Shown here one piece after another: positions 1-13,588 of a stretch of 64,000 bases of DNA. Location: contig RQTK01000345.1 in NCBI GenBank assembly GCA_003991915.1, forward strand, positions 77,476 through 141,475, given 5' to 3'. The position numbers were made by a program, and so were the translations under genes. The notes under the pieces are model-generated. The model had not been told where the DNA came from. It was given only the letters and a program-made list of their open reading frames with translations, and made no database searches. Position 1 is the first letter of the stretch. Every line of letters begins with the position of its first letter. Source of the stretch: Elysia chlorotica (taxonomy: Eukaryota > Mollusca > Gastropoda > Plakobranchidae).

Positions 1-81
<81 letters not shown>
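1..81. repeat. (AAT)n microsatellite
   Basis: An uninterrupted AAT trinucleotide repeat runs from the window edge to about position 81. It lies in the intron just before the first visible MIEAP-like exon. Confidence 0.97.
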
Positions 82-83
<2 letters not shown>

Positions 84-96
84 AATATCAAACCAG

Positions 97-1623
97 CTCG
101 CCTTCAGATGTGTCCACCAACACCTGCATGAACTGCGAGCAAAGCTCCGACACCTTCTGTGTCTACCCATCTCCAATCCGCCAAGGCCGCCCCACTCAGA
201 CGGACCTGGGGCGTCACAAGCGGACTCTGACCTGGTGTCCTCCCAGATGGAAGACCACATCAGCAAATACCTCACCCACACAGTGGACAGACACGACGTG
301 GAGCCAATAGTCCATGTAATTTCTTATTTCGTGTGTTTGTCTTCCATCTACTGCGTTTTTGTCATTGTCATTATGTCACTTATTTCTATCAGAATAATAT
401 TAAAATTAATATTGATCGACTGGTTCTGTTAATGAATTTACACCGTCTAGTGACCATAGTCATACTGTATAGTTAAAATATGATATCGCCCTAGATGTTT
501 TATGAAATAAGTATAACCCTGGTTTAGTTTAACGTCCCATTGGTACCAATAAACACGCTACAGGCAATTGAAAGGACTTTAATGAAATGCTACCTACGAA
601 CTTCATTTCATTATACTTTTCTTACGGTGGCTATAGCAGTTAGGAGATAAGTGTTTTGGTACCCATAGCATCAGTACATTGTACATGTAGAAGGAATGGC
701 GAGTATTATAGATATTCTATTATCCCCATCAAAAGACTCTTGGAAATCATAGAATGTGTTAATTTTTAAGCTGGTAAACAAATAGGTATATGATTTGGCG
801 GCGCGGAGCAAGCGTGTTCGGGAAGATGTGAATTATTCGAGAGGTAATCTTGAACAATCTTTGTGTTTGTCGGGATGGATATGGCTGTAGTAAAGGCAAA
901 TACAACTCTGTCTCGTAATTGAAAAACTACACCGGGGTTGTATGAGATTTCTTATATCATACCGTATAGACCTATTGCAAAATGTATGACAGTATTGACA
1001 CATATCCTCTCGTTCGGCCATTTTTTAGGAGGTGTGTCAAAACATCTATGCCACATTGTACGACTACCCTGGCCTGCAAACATGTGACGGCCTGGTTGAG
1101 TATGCTAGAACAGCTGTACGTCTTGCTTGGGGACTCAGTGTTCAAGTGCCGCCCTACACCATAAGTTACGACGCTAGGAAGTTCTTGGTGAGTCACAATG
1201 GCTAATACTTTTGAACAAAAAAGAGGAAGAGAAAGAGAAAGGTGAGGGGAAAGAGAGTGCGGAGGATAAGGGAGGTGAATGAAGAAGAGTGGGGTTGAAG
1301 GAGGAAGAGGGAGATTTGGAGAAATGGAGAGAGAAAGAGGCGAAAAAAAAGACGATAAATAAGGGAACAGTGCCAGAAAAAAAAGAAAAGAAAGAAAAGT
1401 ACGAGTTAATTTTATAAACAACCATAACTGTTAGCTACCTCTATAATTTTTCATCATTTCTTTCAGTAATTTTTTTCTTGGACTGTTTGAATTTCAGCCC
1501 CAGAACCATGACCGGTTCCACACGTCTGACAGCGACAGTGACGACATAAAGAGTTTTCTGTGGCCGATGCTGGTCGATGGTCAAACTGGACTGTGTGTCA
1601 CGCGGGGCGTGGTCATTACGTGA
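97..1623 (+). CDS. MIEAP/SPATA18-like protein, last three coding exons (5' part outside window)
   Basis: Three exons join in one frame: about 97-315 (phase 0 donor CAT|GTAATT), 1029-1187 (TTTTTTAG acceptor, TTG|GTGAGT donor) and 1498-1623 (TTTCAG acceptor, stop TGA at 1621-1623). All junctions are phase 0. Together they encode about 125 residues of C-terminal sequence. The middle exon reads ...YPGLQTCDGLVEY... then LAWGLSVQVPPYTISYD. The last reads RFHTSDSDSDDIKSFLWP, then GVVIT and the stop. This order (YPGLQTCDGL, a tryptophan helix ending in 'PPY', 'RFHTSD', 'LWP', 'GVVIT') is what I recall for the C-terminal MIEAP domain in molluscan mitochondria-eating-protein-like genes. MIEAP/SPATA18 is a mitochondrial quality-control protein, and its coiled-coil N-terminal half would lie upstream of the window. 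The first exon's 5' edge is uncertain: the acceptor at 96 has a poor pyrimidine tract, and 108 is an alternative. The family call is from memory of the domain, not a search. Confidence 0.75.
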
Positions 1624-2215
1624 CCTGAACAACAGAGTGATTGAAACACAGACTCTGTCCTGTGACTCTGTCACGTAATTCTATGGCGCATCGCCAACCC
1701 AGATTTGATGAATACTGCCTGATGTCTGAAGCGTTTTCAAAATCTAAAGCCAGGGATGATTGCATTAATAAGCAGTTTGCTCAAACCCTTTATCATCAGT
1801 CATCAGCAATTAAAACAAAACTTTGAAAGACCAAAGAATTATCCCCTGAAATGATCACCAAATAATGATTTGTATATACAAAATTAAGATTTTTTTGCTA
1901 TTTTCTTAATAGAAAATGAAAATGTCGTCTTTAAACTTTCATATGATTTTTTTCTTTCCTATTTGTCAAGATTTCTGTGATCGTTTTTTGGTCCATGAAG
2001 CATGCCATTATTCACACTATTTTATCTTGTCAGTTTTCGTCTATGATTTCTTTTGTTTTAATGAATTCTTATCCGATGTGAATACAATTTATTGTTCTAT
2101 TTTTCATAATGCGCAATCGATCTAGGGGCCACTCTAAATACGCAATTAGTACTGTATTTATTTTTTAAGGGATCTGTATGGAATGCAATAAAATACATTC
2201 ATGATTTTTTATATG
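1624..2215 (+). other. probable 3'UTR of the MIEAP-like gene
   Basis: AT-rich sequence after the stop, with no convincing open frame. The first canonical AATAAA on the + strand in a plausible place is at about 2187-2192, so polyadenylation is predicted near 2205-2215. This is inference from the signal only. Confidence 0.4.
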
Positions 2216-3381
2216 TTGCTTTGTTCTTTATTTTCATACAATTTTGTGAACTTTTTTTTCACATCAAAGTATTATTTTAATATAATTGCTTAGTTCCACC
2301 GCTCGTGGCAGCTCGAAATACTGGTCTCTATCTATCACTACCGAGATGAATACCACCATTGAGATAGTAATGTCATATTAAGCTTTTCTGATGAAAAACT
2401 GAATGGCAATCAACTTTAGTATGAAATGTTGATAAAAGTCGTAGTAGCACAAACAGATTTGTAAATAAATTGAATATTAAATTTAAATATGTGCGCTATT
2501 TATCAACAGAAATACTGCACATTGATTTCAAAGTGAAAAACAGTAATACAAAAGCAAAACCTCTCCCCTGTAAAGATTTCACTAAAATAATTCTCATCCC
2601 TAGAGGAAACTTTTCTGTTCGACTAATAGGAAGCTCGTCTACAAAGCTAATGTAAAACTGCTGCTCCTATTTATAAACACCAATAATTTGTCCACCACGG
2701 TTAAATATATAAAAAAAGAATTATTTCAAGCTTGCACTTAAGGTTTCCAAAAATAACAGAAGTCAGAACAAATGCCAAAAGAATTAAGGTGAGGTATAAT
2801 AATGATTGCTATCTCAGCATCGCGCTAGGCACTGCGGCCTTCTTTATTTCGAAACAATAAAATGAATTTTAGACTTAATTATCAGTTCATGTTGAAATCA
2901 TCGTATTGTATAGGTAATAGACATTTTGCTGATTTAAGCTAGGTTTTTCAATAAAGTCACGGGGTTCTAAGATTTGGCAGCAAGATTATTACTCAAGGGT
3001 AGGATGTTTTTAATTTTTTTTTAAATGTGTAGGAGAAGAGAAAGGCAGACTTGCTATTTAAAAAAAAAGCTACTGTATTAAGTTAAGCTTACACTGATTT
3101 TCCTCTCTAAATGACCTCTAGGTTCATGAAAATGCATCGCTTTGTTGCAGTTGTAGTTGTTTGAAGTGAGGCACGCCGCAGATTGGTAGGTCATTGCGCG
3201 GCGTTGAAGTGCAAATAAAACTGCCACACCGTGACAGTAAAACTGACAGAGACGATAGAACTTGATTTGTCAGAGTAGGTCAGGATCTATTGTTGTAAAC
3301 ACAGACATAATTACTGGTTCGCACTGAGCCCACAATTCTGGCGGTCGTCGTTGTATAGTTTAATGCCGTATTTGCTTTCTT

Positions 3382-3382
<1 letters not shown>

Positions 3383-3461
<79 letters not shown>
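3383..3461. repeat. (CT)n microsatellite
   Basis: A near-perfect CT dinucleotide run of about 78 bases with one G interruption. The long Glu/Arg open frame on the other strand is a repeat artefact. Confidence 0.97.
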
Positions 3462-3466
<5 letters not shown>

Positions 3467-4145
3467 CTCACCTCTACCCCTCTGCTCTTTTCTTTAATTG
3501 ATTCTCTTTTTCTAACCAGCAAACGCAATTATTTTTTAAATTAAATTTTGTGTCTTTACATTGTTCATCCCTCTCTGTTTTCTTTTTTTTCTCCTTTTGT
3601 TGATAATTTTCTGACGTTTCTGCGTAAAACAAATTTGAAAGAAGATGAACATTTCAGAGAGATAGTTCTTTACCCATCGCTACTTTTATAAACGATAGAG
3701 ATCACTTAGGACATCTTTGTTAAGGTTCTTTGACAAAGAATAAAGACAGTTATGACATAAAATCCTCTTCACCTAAACCATTCGGAATGTTTAAACTCCT
3801 GTAACACAACTTATCTTGTGATTTTTTTTTATCGTCAACTGCTATATGCCCTCTAAAAGGTTAGCGAAATGTTAATAAAGTTTTGCTCACTTCATTGCGG
3901 TAACTCTTTTGGGTAATTCTTTGGACACTATAAAATCATTGGTACTTTGACGCAATAAAAAATGGACAAGAAAGTTGGCCTTAAAAAGCGGAGCAATTTG
4001 GTTATAATAGAGAGCCCATTCATACAAAATACCGATCTCGCTCTTCTCAGATGCCAAAGCGCTATCTAAAACAAATGTGTAGGGGTCGACTAATTGCTGA
4101 TAGATAAATTTAAATAAGTACGCCTATAAAAATGTCTACACAAAA

Positions 4146-4146
4146 T

Positions 4147-4201
<55 letters not shown>

Positions 4202-4270
4202 GAGAGCGGTCGAGAGAGAGACAGTGAGAGAGTGAGCTAGAGAGATAGAGAGAGCGAGAGAGAGAGAGAA
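4146..4270. repeat. (GA)n microsatellite, imperfect
   Basis: GA dinucleotide repeat with scattered interruptions (AAAG, GATAG, GCGGTC, CAGTG). Confidence 0.95.
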
Positions 4271-7002
4271 AATAAAGGACACACAGGACCTTAGCTAGCA
4301 GTTATGACGTGTATATGCCTCCAACTTGGAAAGAGCAAAGCATTTCAATCGACTTTTCGTTCTACACAGTTATTTAACTTGCTTGTAACAGAGATATTAA
4401 CAAACTAATATTCTAAAATTTTACCCACTCTAAATAAGAGAAAAACTGACTATATATCAAACGAAATCGGAATACAGTATGATATGCTTGAGCAAACAAA
4501 CATTTTTTCCAGTAATTATACATTTAGATACACTTATAGTCTAAATGTAGTTCATTGATTTCAGACAAAACGTTATCTTCAAAAACATTTTTAGTTGGGC
4601 CAGTAAAACCTCTCGACAACATAGACACTTGTGGCTCCTTGTCCTACCACCGCCTTTATTAGCAGAGCAAATGGGTACTGTAGCTTCAGTTGGATGTGTG
4701 TGTCAATATTGACAAAGATATCAAGAAAAATACACAGAGATTCCAACCAACATAAAATGTTTGAGTCGAGCGGTGGAAGGTAGAGGTATATAGGGCGCCA
4801 TTGGTCCTTATAAGAAAACAACAACACGATGGCAACACCTGTCTATCTAAAGAATGTGTACTGAAAGCTACCAAAATGTAAAAATATACTCAAGGTAGGA
4901 TACCAAGGCTACTGAACACAGCCAGATAACCCATTTAAGCATGGGGCAAACGAAATGTACTTCCCATGCTAATGATCAGGACTATATGCGATATAAAAAA
5001 CATTGAAGAAACAATTGCTTTGTAGAGTGCCAAACAAAACAAAACAAAATATGGTACAAAAAATGGACAAGCATCTAAATAAAATACAAAACACGATTAT
5101 GAACACTATCCTAAAGATATTGGTATGAAAAAATAACACAATGAATTGGGGAATTTCAAACTTTCGTATTTTTCGCTCAGCTTTTTTTCAGTGAAAAGAC
5201 TGCTCTTTGTTGAACATTGGCCGAAGCTCTTTCCCCAAGCTACAAATCCCCGTGGTTCCTCAGAGGGGTTCACGTCGATTCACTTAAAACTCACAATATT
5301 AGAACATGTTGTTTGCGCATACCATGCGGGTTTTGATTTTGGAAATACAATATTACTATATCATATAACATCTATTGTAAGTAGGGTGAACTTGATATGG
5401 GGATCTACCTGATGCATCACCTACAAGCATAGGAACAGATTAATTTCCAACCGATTATTATACGGCCCTCAATTTATTGTGGAATTCTTCATTGTTCGTT
5501 TAAAATGCCTCTAATATCAAGGATGTTTTTCCTCTGAATCACACAGCAACACACAAGTATACTTTTACGCCAGTGTGCATAAGCAAATTAGCGTCTTGTT
5601 TGCCAAACGTCACTAAATATGGCATAGTTTTCCTGTTCAAATATAACCTATAATTATTTCTATTGTTTGTTTAGCTTATCTAGCCCAGTACGTTTTAAGC
5701 AATGAGGTTACAGGGTTATCTCTATAATACCGGAGCCTCCCTATTGTTTACAGAATTGGAGGCGCATGTTCTACAAACTGTTAAGAAGACAAACAATTAT
5801 CCTCCCAAGGCTTATTCCATTCTACGTAACACGAGATTGCCTTTTAAGACTTAATGACCAGGCCCACGGTGTAAGTAATATTCATCTCTGATCAAATCTT
5901 TGTTTACTGTTTTTTCTCTGGTGGCTGAGAATAAGATCATAGGGTTTCAGTACAAAAGGAAAACCAATATAGAATAAATATAAGTTAGTTCATAAACGTC
6001 GTATGATGATGTCTTAATTTACCTCACGAAGTAGTCATGATGCTGAATCAATAATTTCAGAACAAACATTCTTTTCTATGGTCATGGAATTAACTTTCAA
6101 AGTACTTACTAGATAATTTCATAGACTAGAACAAAGAGGAAGAGCACTGAAGCACTGAGATGGTCATAGGCAAAAATAAAAACGCCATTAAGGATAGAGT
6201 AAAAAAGCCTAAATGAGTAATGTAGAGTGGAATTACTGATACAGACAAAGTACTAATTTCAAATATGGCTTTAATACTCTTTAGTTCGATACACAGGCTT
6301 GATGACAGACTGTTACCAACAAAGATACATTAATTTGCGAATTCTTAGAGCTGTTCTACATTGTGGCTGACCCAAGTTTTAGAATATAAAAAGGAATGAA
6401 TGTACCACTCTAAAGGCAACCTTTTACCTCGATTTTTTTGCTTCCCTGACACCCTCTATTAGAACATTCTGCCCGTGCGTAGCCCATGCGTAAATTTCAA
6501 GACTGACAAATCATCAATATTAAAGGCGAACGTTTTTGATATACATCAAACTTTTTATGGTATTTTGAATATATAATTTTCCAGTATTTGATTTTCTTTT
6601 AAAATTAACCACACTCAAAACATCTTCCACTTCTATGGCTTAATTTTCTTGCAGGTTTGCGTTTACCTTTTATGTTGCTTTTTTCGATCCTCGAAGAATA
6701 GAAACATCTCTTAACCTGCATACAAAACCAAATGCCAGTGAGTGGATATGGCTTAAAATACAAGATCCCAAGCTCACCGTCATCAACATTGTATTTTTTC
6801 GCAGCGACAGGTTTCCCCATATCTTAAAAGTCAGCAGCCACTGGTTCTTACATCATCACTTCAAGGAACACAATTTTATGATTTTTTTTTCTTTTGTTCT
6901 AAACCATAAAGCCAAACAAAATAGTGTCTAAGAATATCCCACTCGTTTTGATTTTGATAACAAACAATTTATAGGAATAAAACAGATAATATGGACGAAA
7001 TC

Positions 7003-7003
<1 letters not shown>

Positions 7004-7043
<40 letters not shown>

Positions 7044-7052
7044 AAAAAAAAA
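7004..7052. repeat. poly-C followed by poly-A homopolymer block
   Basis: About 30 C then 19 A without a break. Such blocks are often mis-sized in assemblies. Confidence 0.97.
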
Positions 7053-7543
7053 GTCTGTTCTCTATCTATCTACCTACCCACCTATCATTGTATCTATGTA
7101 TAGATTTATGTATATGTATGTTTTTATATCCGAAACCTTTTCCCTCTCTTACTTTCCTTTTTCCTTTCAAAACGTTTTCTATTCTCCTTGCCCCTTCTAC
7201 TTTAACGCTCTCAGCAATGCACTCAATGTAACCCCCTATATTGGCTATCACAGTCTGTAACTGCTTAATATGTATTTTAATGCCCTTTTATTTTACTTTA
7301 TTACTTTTATGTACACATTTCTTACAAGATCCACCTTTGCCGTTTGTAGTTTAGAGAGATACCAATCATCTTTTTCCTCTCTGCAAAAAGAAAAAAAGTA
7401 TAATAAGAGTATTCCTGAAATTCGCAAATAAAGCCATCAAGTAAGTACAAAATAACAATCTTTTCTTTTTTAAGATATAAATTGGGTAGCAAAATGAAAG
7501 GGAAATTTTTAATAAAAGAAAAGACACAAGAAGAGAACTGAAA

Positions 7544-7568
7544 TGAGAGAGAGAGATATAGAGAGATA

Positions 7569-7620
<52 letters not shown>
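7544..7620. repeat. (GA)n microsatellite
   Basis: GA repeat with GATATAGAGAGATAG interruptions at its left edge, then about 50 perfect bases. Confidence 0.96.
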
Positions 7621-7623
<3 letters not shown>

Positions 7624-8224
7624 GAGATGGATTAAAACCAAAGGTTGAGATTATCTTTACGTAAAATCGATCAAAAACACTATTTCATCCAACTCTAGCT
7701 GCATTCAAAACATTCCATCGGTCTAGAAAAGTAGAAAGTTGGTGAAAAGCACGTTGACATGAAAGTCAATGCGGGGCAGGATCTTGCCACTAATTATTAT
7801 GATACAAACAGAGCCTTGAGCAAAACTGCTATTTGTCCCCTTCCAGAAAAACGTAGGCGCCTTGATTTGCAATATGAAGCCCACTATACGCATAAGGTTA
7901 TAATGATGTAATTGTTAGAACAGACATAGAATTACGGCATTGTAAGAGGTGTTGATGGCAAGAAAGATTACAAATGCGGAGGTGGTTGTCGTTGTACTTG
8001 CGGTGGTGTCATCAATATCTATAATTTGGAAGTAGATCCAAATAATATCATGCACTTACCATGACCATAACCTTGTATTTTAATGCTTTTACTGTGTCAT
8101 GATCATAAGAAAACAAACTCTCATGTCCTCTACATCATTTTTATTCTCCAGCAGCCTGATTTTTCACAGGTGAAAACATTACTATTTTTGAATGGTATCA
8201 CTATACTGTGCAATCTATGACCAG

Positions 8225-8310
8225 ATATTGTATCTAAAAGACCAGGCACACCGTTTGTGATTCGAACCGCTGACCCCTTGCTGGCCAGCCCAAAACATTA
8301 ACCAAATAAG
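8225..8310 (-). repeat. decayed tRNA-like (SINE head) sequence
   Basis: Read on the minus strand, this has an A-box-like stretch (TGGCTTATTTGGTTAA) and a B-box-like GGTTCGAATCAC at tRNA-like spacing. It does not fold as an intact tRNA by eye, so a SINE fragment is more likely than a functional tRNA gene. Confidence 0.4.
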
Positions 8311-8483
8311 CCATCTATCTCACCATCACTATCGATGACTAAAATCTACTTACAGGACGGTTTAGCTGCGCATGCCTATTACTATGACAACACAAACAAC
8401 AGTGTGCAGGCTGGGGGAGTCGCCTTTCATAATTCAGTGATACTAAGTACACAGAAGATCGGTCAAGTACCAGCCAGCTCTTT

Positions 8484-8610
8484 GTTTTAATGTTATAGGT
8501 GCGACGTCTCTTAAGTCTCTCTGCGGGGTAGGGGACTCAATATCATGCAATGGTTTTAACGTTCCCTAAGTCTCTCGGCAGGCAAGGGGACTTGACACCA
8601 TACAATAAAA
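8484..8610. repeat. degenerate tandem duplication (~60-70 bp unit)
   Basis: Two diverged copies, each running GTTTTAAYG, a variable segment, CTTAAG/CCTAAG-TCTCTC, GGGGAC(T), then CAATATCATRCAAT or similar. The second copy lacks about 10 bases. No function is apparent. Confidence 0.5.
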
Positions 8611-9351
8611 GCTTTGGGAGGGAAAGGACAGCGATATCGCATAGCAAAAATGTGAGCCTCTGTATGATACCTTAGTTTTGGCACGTTTAAAATAATACGC
8701 TTGGCCCGATGAAAAACTGTACGGGCACAGGGTCTACTGAAAGAGAGATTTAGAAAAATGAGCGATGAAAATTGAAAGCGGTGGGGGAAAAGAAAGCTAA
8801 TAAAATGTACGTAAAGAGGAATAAACAGTGTTCAAAATCAAGCGTTTTACAATAAAAAATAGTCCGCCTTTCAACCGCAAAAAGTCAAAAAGTCCTGTTA
8901 ATAAGGTAAGGGAGGATTTTGAAACTTATACTTCGAAGAAAATCCAAATATATAGCAAAGTTTCTAATTTCTTTAAAACATTCAATAAATACTATGCAGA
9001 TCCGAACGAAAACCAGTAGAACTACACTGCCTAGTTAAATTTCGAAGCTGTTGGTTGAATACCCTCTTACAGTCGGATAAAGAGCGCTTAAAATGATTTG
9101 AAATGAGTGTGGATAAATTCCTAAAAGGAAAATATACAATAAACTCTTGTGAATAAAAGAGTGCAGAATTAATGTTGATAATTTGTGTGTATAAATGTTT
9201 TTGTATGAAGAGGGATTGAAGTGCAAGTTTAAAAAAAAACAATAACAGTGCACAAAAAGATGAGACAATATAATTTAAAATTTTTAAAAACCAGAATTTA
9301 CTCGCGAAAACGACGCAACTAAAGGTTCTTTTAAGGGTTCGTTTATTATAC

Positions 9352-9352
<1 letters not shown>

Positions 9353-9417
<65 letters not shown>

Positions 9418-9437
9418 TGAGAGAGAGCGAGAGAGAT
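9353..9437. repeat. (GA)n microsatellite
   Basis: GA repeat with AAAGAG interruptions. Confidence 0.95.
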
Positions 9438-9699
9438 CAGGTGACAGGGAAAAAAAGAAAGTAAACAAAGTTTTGAAAAATAAATAAGACTGAAGTAAGG
9501 CTCTCAAGACTCAAAGTTTGCCCTGCGCGCATGCCTAGAAGATAACCAGTATGTGGCTGTTATGATGTTATCAGTCTTAAGAGGGAAAACGAAAAAAATA
9601 GCTATGATAAAAATGTTTGGGGCGCGAACAAAGGGGAGGGGCAAGTTAAGAAATGTGTGTGTTGAAGTGGAGATGGGGGAGTGTGTGTGTGTGCGTGTG

Positions 9700-9783
9700 G
9701 GAGAGAGAGAAAGAAGTAGGGGGATAAGTAGAGAGATATATAGAGGGAGAGAGACAGACGGGCACAGAGAGAGAGAGAAAGAT

Positions 9784-9818
<35 letters not shown>

Positions 9819-9850
9819 AAAAAAGAGAGAGAGAGAGAGAGAGAAGAGAG

Positions 9851-9897
<47 letters not shown>

Positions 9898-9900
9898 GGG
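9700..9900. repeat. long compound (GA)n microsatellite
   Basis: About 200 bases of GA-rich repeat with ATA, CAG and AAA interruptions and a G-run at the right end. The overlapping low-complexity Arg/Glu and Ser/Leu open frames on the two strands are products of the repeat. Confidence 0.95.
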
Positions 9901-12291
9901 GGGGGAGAGGCGTGGGGGTTATATGGTAGGACATTATCTGAGGCAAAAGGGGGACCACCCAATCATGTATAATCAGGAATGGAAGGAGAGGAACTTAGGA
10001 GAGTGGCTATGACGAGCGTCAGATACAAGGTAAGTGAATAGATGCTAGCCCCCTGCCCCCTGCCCCAACTGAGCATGCAGCGCAGCCAGTGTATGGGGGC
10101 TTGGGGACCCGGAATCGTGACGCCGCCTTCCCTTGTTTCATCAAAGGTGAGAATGCGATTAGTATCGCTCTCGGCGAAGGTGCGACTGCACTGATGTTAC
10201 TATTAAAATGATGAGTGTCCTATCCTCGGGAATCTCAGGCAAGTTGATATTAGTTTGTTTAATAAGGTTATATAAGGTTTTTATGCTCCTGTTGATTGTT
10301 ACATCTAAGGAAAAGTTGGGGGTTAGTAAGAGCACCTCATGCATTTCAAAGTCGTGAGTAGGGAGTTTTACTTCCATGTACCTTCATTAAGTTATTTTCT
10401 GTCGTTTGAGAAAAACAAAACCAAAACTTTTTATATATTAAATGTATAGAAATGGTTCAGATAATTGCACACAGAAAGAGGGTGTCTTTGATTAGAAGAG
10501 TGCATGAAACCGGCTGTTTACTGGCCTTTATTATTTCTAGAAAAACCGTTTTCGCTTTTTATTAGCTTAAAAATCTAAACTTCTTGCGGTTCTCAAAGAT
10601 GTTCTAACAAGTTTATTCACTCAGTAAAACACATTTAAATGAGTGATTAGGTTTTGAAATGTATCTTTATTCAAATGATATGCGATGCTGGGCATAAGGA
10701 AAGGATGTCGATAAATGTTTACGTTTAAAAATTAAACTGATTTTGAAATACTGTTGTTATCTCGTTTTCAAGGAATGTATCAATGATATTTACATTAGAT
10801 ATGAAAAATCTGGTTTTATGAAGTTAATCCTGGAATAGTCATCTAGAACTATAATGTGCAATTACAATTCAATTTTCGTTGTAATTTTCGTTATAATTTT
10901 CCCGCGGTAAAGGCTTTTATATAATTATTTACAGCCATATCGTAGTAGATAAAAACTAACGGATAAAACCAGCACCGATGATATGGTGCGTTCGAAGAAT
11001 ATTCCTTACGTTTCTAATTTAACTAAGTTAAGCAACTGAAAATCAACATTAAATTTTGTGCCGCCGATGCGTTTCCCTCAATTTCTTCAAAATGACTTAA
11101 ATTGATAGTAACTCGAAATACGTGTGAACTGCAGAACGTTCTACGATGAAACATAAGGTTTCACTTGCTTTACTTTTTATCACAAACCTGTAACAAAGAG
11201 TCAGTGTCATTGAGATAAAGCGCTCGCTTTATGATCTTCGTGATGTGCATTTTTCCAAATTACTCTATGAACACTACTAGACATTTTAAGATACTCATGT
11301 AAATAGCCCATATGCTTCAAAGTTCCCCGTATTCTTGATTATTTCAATGGTATTAGCGACGTTCTAAAACAATTATTAGAACATTGGACATTTTCTCTTG
11401 CTTAAGTTAAAATATATAATGAGAAAATCAAATTTTATCAAAGAAAAAAAAATGTATCCAGAGTGTTACTGAGGCAAGAAACAAAGTATCTACATGTACC
11501 TTGTTTTTGTTTCTGTGCCTCCTCTTGCATTCTTCTTATCACAATCAATTTATGTGAAGGCTTAACTAGGTTCAACAGGCAACGATGGGTTTTTCTTACG
11601 CCAAGGGCTAGAGAGTTGGCTTGCTAGATACTTCATTACTAGTACTCCTGTGAAGACTATTCATACATATTTCCTAATATCAGTCAACAAAATGAATTTT
11701 CCCTTTTTATAAAGGCAAGACAGGGAGGATAAACAACGCGAAAGTATTGCTCTATTACAAGCAGCTTCTCGTTAATAGTATGCTGAAAGTGGAATCATAT
11801 TTTTCCTAATTGCATCTCGTAGAGCCTTTCTAAATATCTTTAGGTATTAATATAATAAGGTAAAATCAATTACAAAAGTGAACTGAATTATGTGTTCGTC
11901 TTAAAAATTCTTTTTTTTTTTGTAATCACAGTTCTCTTACAGGTGATGTGAAAAGATTGACCTCCATGTGATCGTCTATCGACATTACACCAGCGGTAAA
12001 AGGCTTCATAGAAACGACCGCAATAATCAGAATTGAACACTGTTACATTTGGCATCGATATAATCAGCCTGACTGATGAAAGCTGCTGGCCCTAATCATC
12101 TGAAAACTACAATCCTTTGATTTTCTTTATTTATTTCTCTCACCTTTCCAAGCAGTCATATATTTTTAACATAAATAATCCTATTACTTTGACTGTAGTA
12201 GTGCAGCGTTCACAAAAGAAAAACAAACAATGTTTTCAATCTTGAATAGCAAACACATAGACTAGTTAAAAACATCAACCCAGCCTAAACA

Positions 12292-13588
12292 ATGTCACTG
12301 CGCAGTTATGATCTGGAGAGCCGTCGGGCACAGACCTTTGGCGGGCGATCCACAGATCCTGGTGGGACCTTTCGACGCCTCACAGAAGACTCGAAACGGG
12401 AAAACGCCCAGTCACTGTTTGACGCAGAGAGAGTTTCTGTGGAAATTGACGCTGGCTATTCTGAAAAGGAAGCTCAGAGTAGAAAGTCTCAAACTCTGCC
12501 AAACAAGGATGCAAGCTGGGATGCCTTTGAGAAATCAGCTTCATCAAACTTATCTCTTGAAAACACCCCAGTGACTCGAAGGCCACGCAAACAGTCTAAG
12601 TCTAACGCTAGCGACAAGAACAAGAGGCACAGCGGTGGACTCTTTGGGTACATTTCCAAATCATGGAAAAAGCGTCACAGCTCGGCATCCGACAAATCTC
12701 GTGGAAAGAATACACACCCAAAAAAGAAGCGGCACAGTCGGCATCACTCAGGCAGCAGCTCTGATAGTGACCAAGATGATCCCAGCCACAAGGAAATGTT
12801 TGAGATCAAAGCGGATTCTGAAAATGCTGACTATCCCAAAGAAATAAACGACCTAGATAAGGTATTATCAATGGTTGTGAACAGTCCCAGTAAACGTAAC
12901 GAAGACTACGATTTAGACAAAGTCACGGCAGTTGTAGTAGGAAGTCCTGTGGAAGTGACACAAAACCCATTTAAAAATACTGCAACAGCCTACGTAGAAA
13001 CGGACTGCACCATAGACTCAAAATATACCAAATTTGATTCTGCCCAAATCGCGTCCACCCAACACGAGCGAGCTATTTCAGACGTAGAGGATGATTTTGG
13101 CATTGCAGAATGCCACTCAGTAAGCGACATTGATGATGCTACCGTAGGCGCCAATCTATATCTGCCTGACAAAAGCAACGAGAACAAACTATCTGAGGAA
13201 CAGGACCTCGGACGTCAAGATCTAATGCCTCGCTTGAAGAATTCCCGCAAGAAAAAACGCAATTCTTCAAGTTCCTCATCCTCATCCTCATCAAGTGACT
13301 CGAAGGAACAAGCTGAGCACGTAGCAGGCAGGGCACCGCAAAGCCCTATGAAAGACCAATGCCAGAAGTTCCAACTCGCGGCCACAGTTATGATTGATCC
13401 GCGCCAACCAATGGAGGAGGGCACCATGACTTACTTTGGGCCTGTGTTTCTCAGCCCCAGAAAGAGTGAAGACGGCAGAAGTATCCAGATTGTGGTCACC
13501 CCAGGGCAGGGCCGGGTTCTGAGGTCACCAACTCCATCAGAGGAAGAACAGATAGCGGGGAACATCCATGGTAACGCGCGCATGAAGG
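12292..13588 (+). CDS. exon 1 of the HSPA12-like gene (start codon, disordered segment)
   Basis: Encodes 432 residues from ATG (context AACAATGTC) to a phase 1 donor (AAGG|GTGAGT). It contains a basic patch ([10 protein letters not shown] near residue 120), a histidine/arginine/serine stretch ([10 protein letters not shown]), two repeats of a DLDKV..VV..SP motif (about residues 187-218), and a poly-Ser tract at about 325-335 that follows KKKR and precedes acidic residues. It is the same compositional type as exon 2, which supports their being one protein. Confidence 0.8.

Larger units (their letters stand above)
2216..12291. other. intergenic DNA between the MIEAP-like and HSPA12-like genes
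   Basis: I find no exon I can support here. The stretch holds several long (CT)n/(GA)n microsatellites, a C-then-A homopolymer block, a decayed tRNA-like sequence near 8225-8310 and a degenerate tandem duplication near 8484-8610. Otherwise it is AT-rich unique-looking sequence. Promoter and any 5'UTR exons of the HSPA12-like gene should lie at its right end, but no TATA or initiator signal stands out. Confidence 0.7.

Noticed and set aside
4591-4874. Minus-strand open frames (~78 and 62 codons) as a gene or transposon fragment
   Set aside because: No recognisable motif, no splice signals supporting an exon, and the two frames overlap each other; not supportable.
9504-9972. Long overlapping open frames on both strands (up to 152 codons)
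   Set aside because: They are translations of a (GA)n repeat, giving Arg/Glu on one strand and Ser/Leu on the other; no start context or splice signal.
12060-12110. Possible hammerhead core (ACTGATGAAAGCTG)
   Set aside because: CTGATGA is present, but no stem II followed by GAAA and no closing stems were found.
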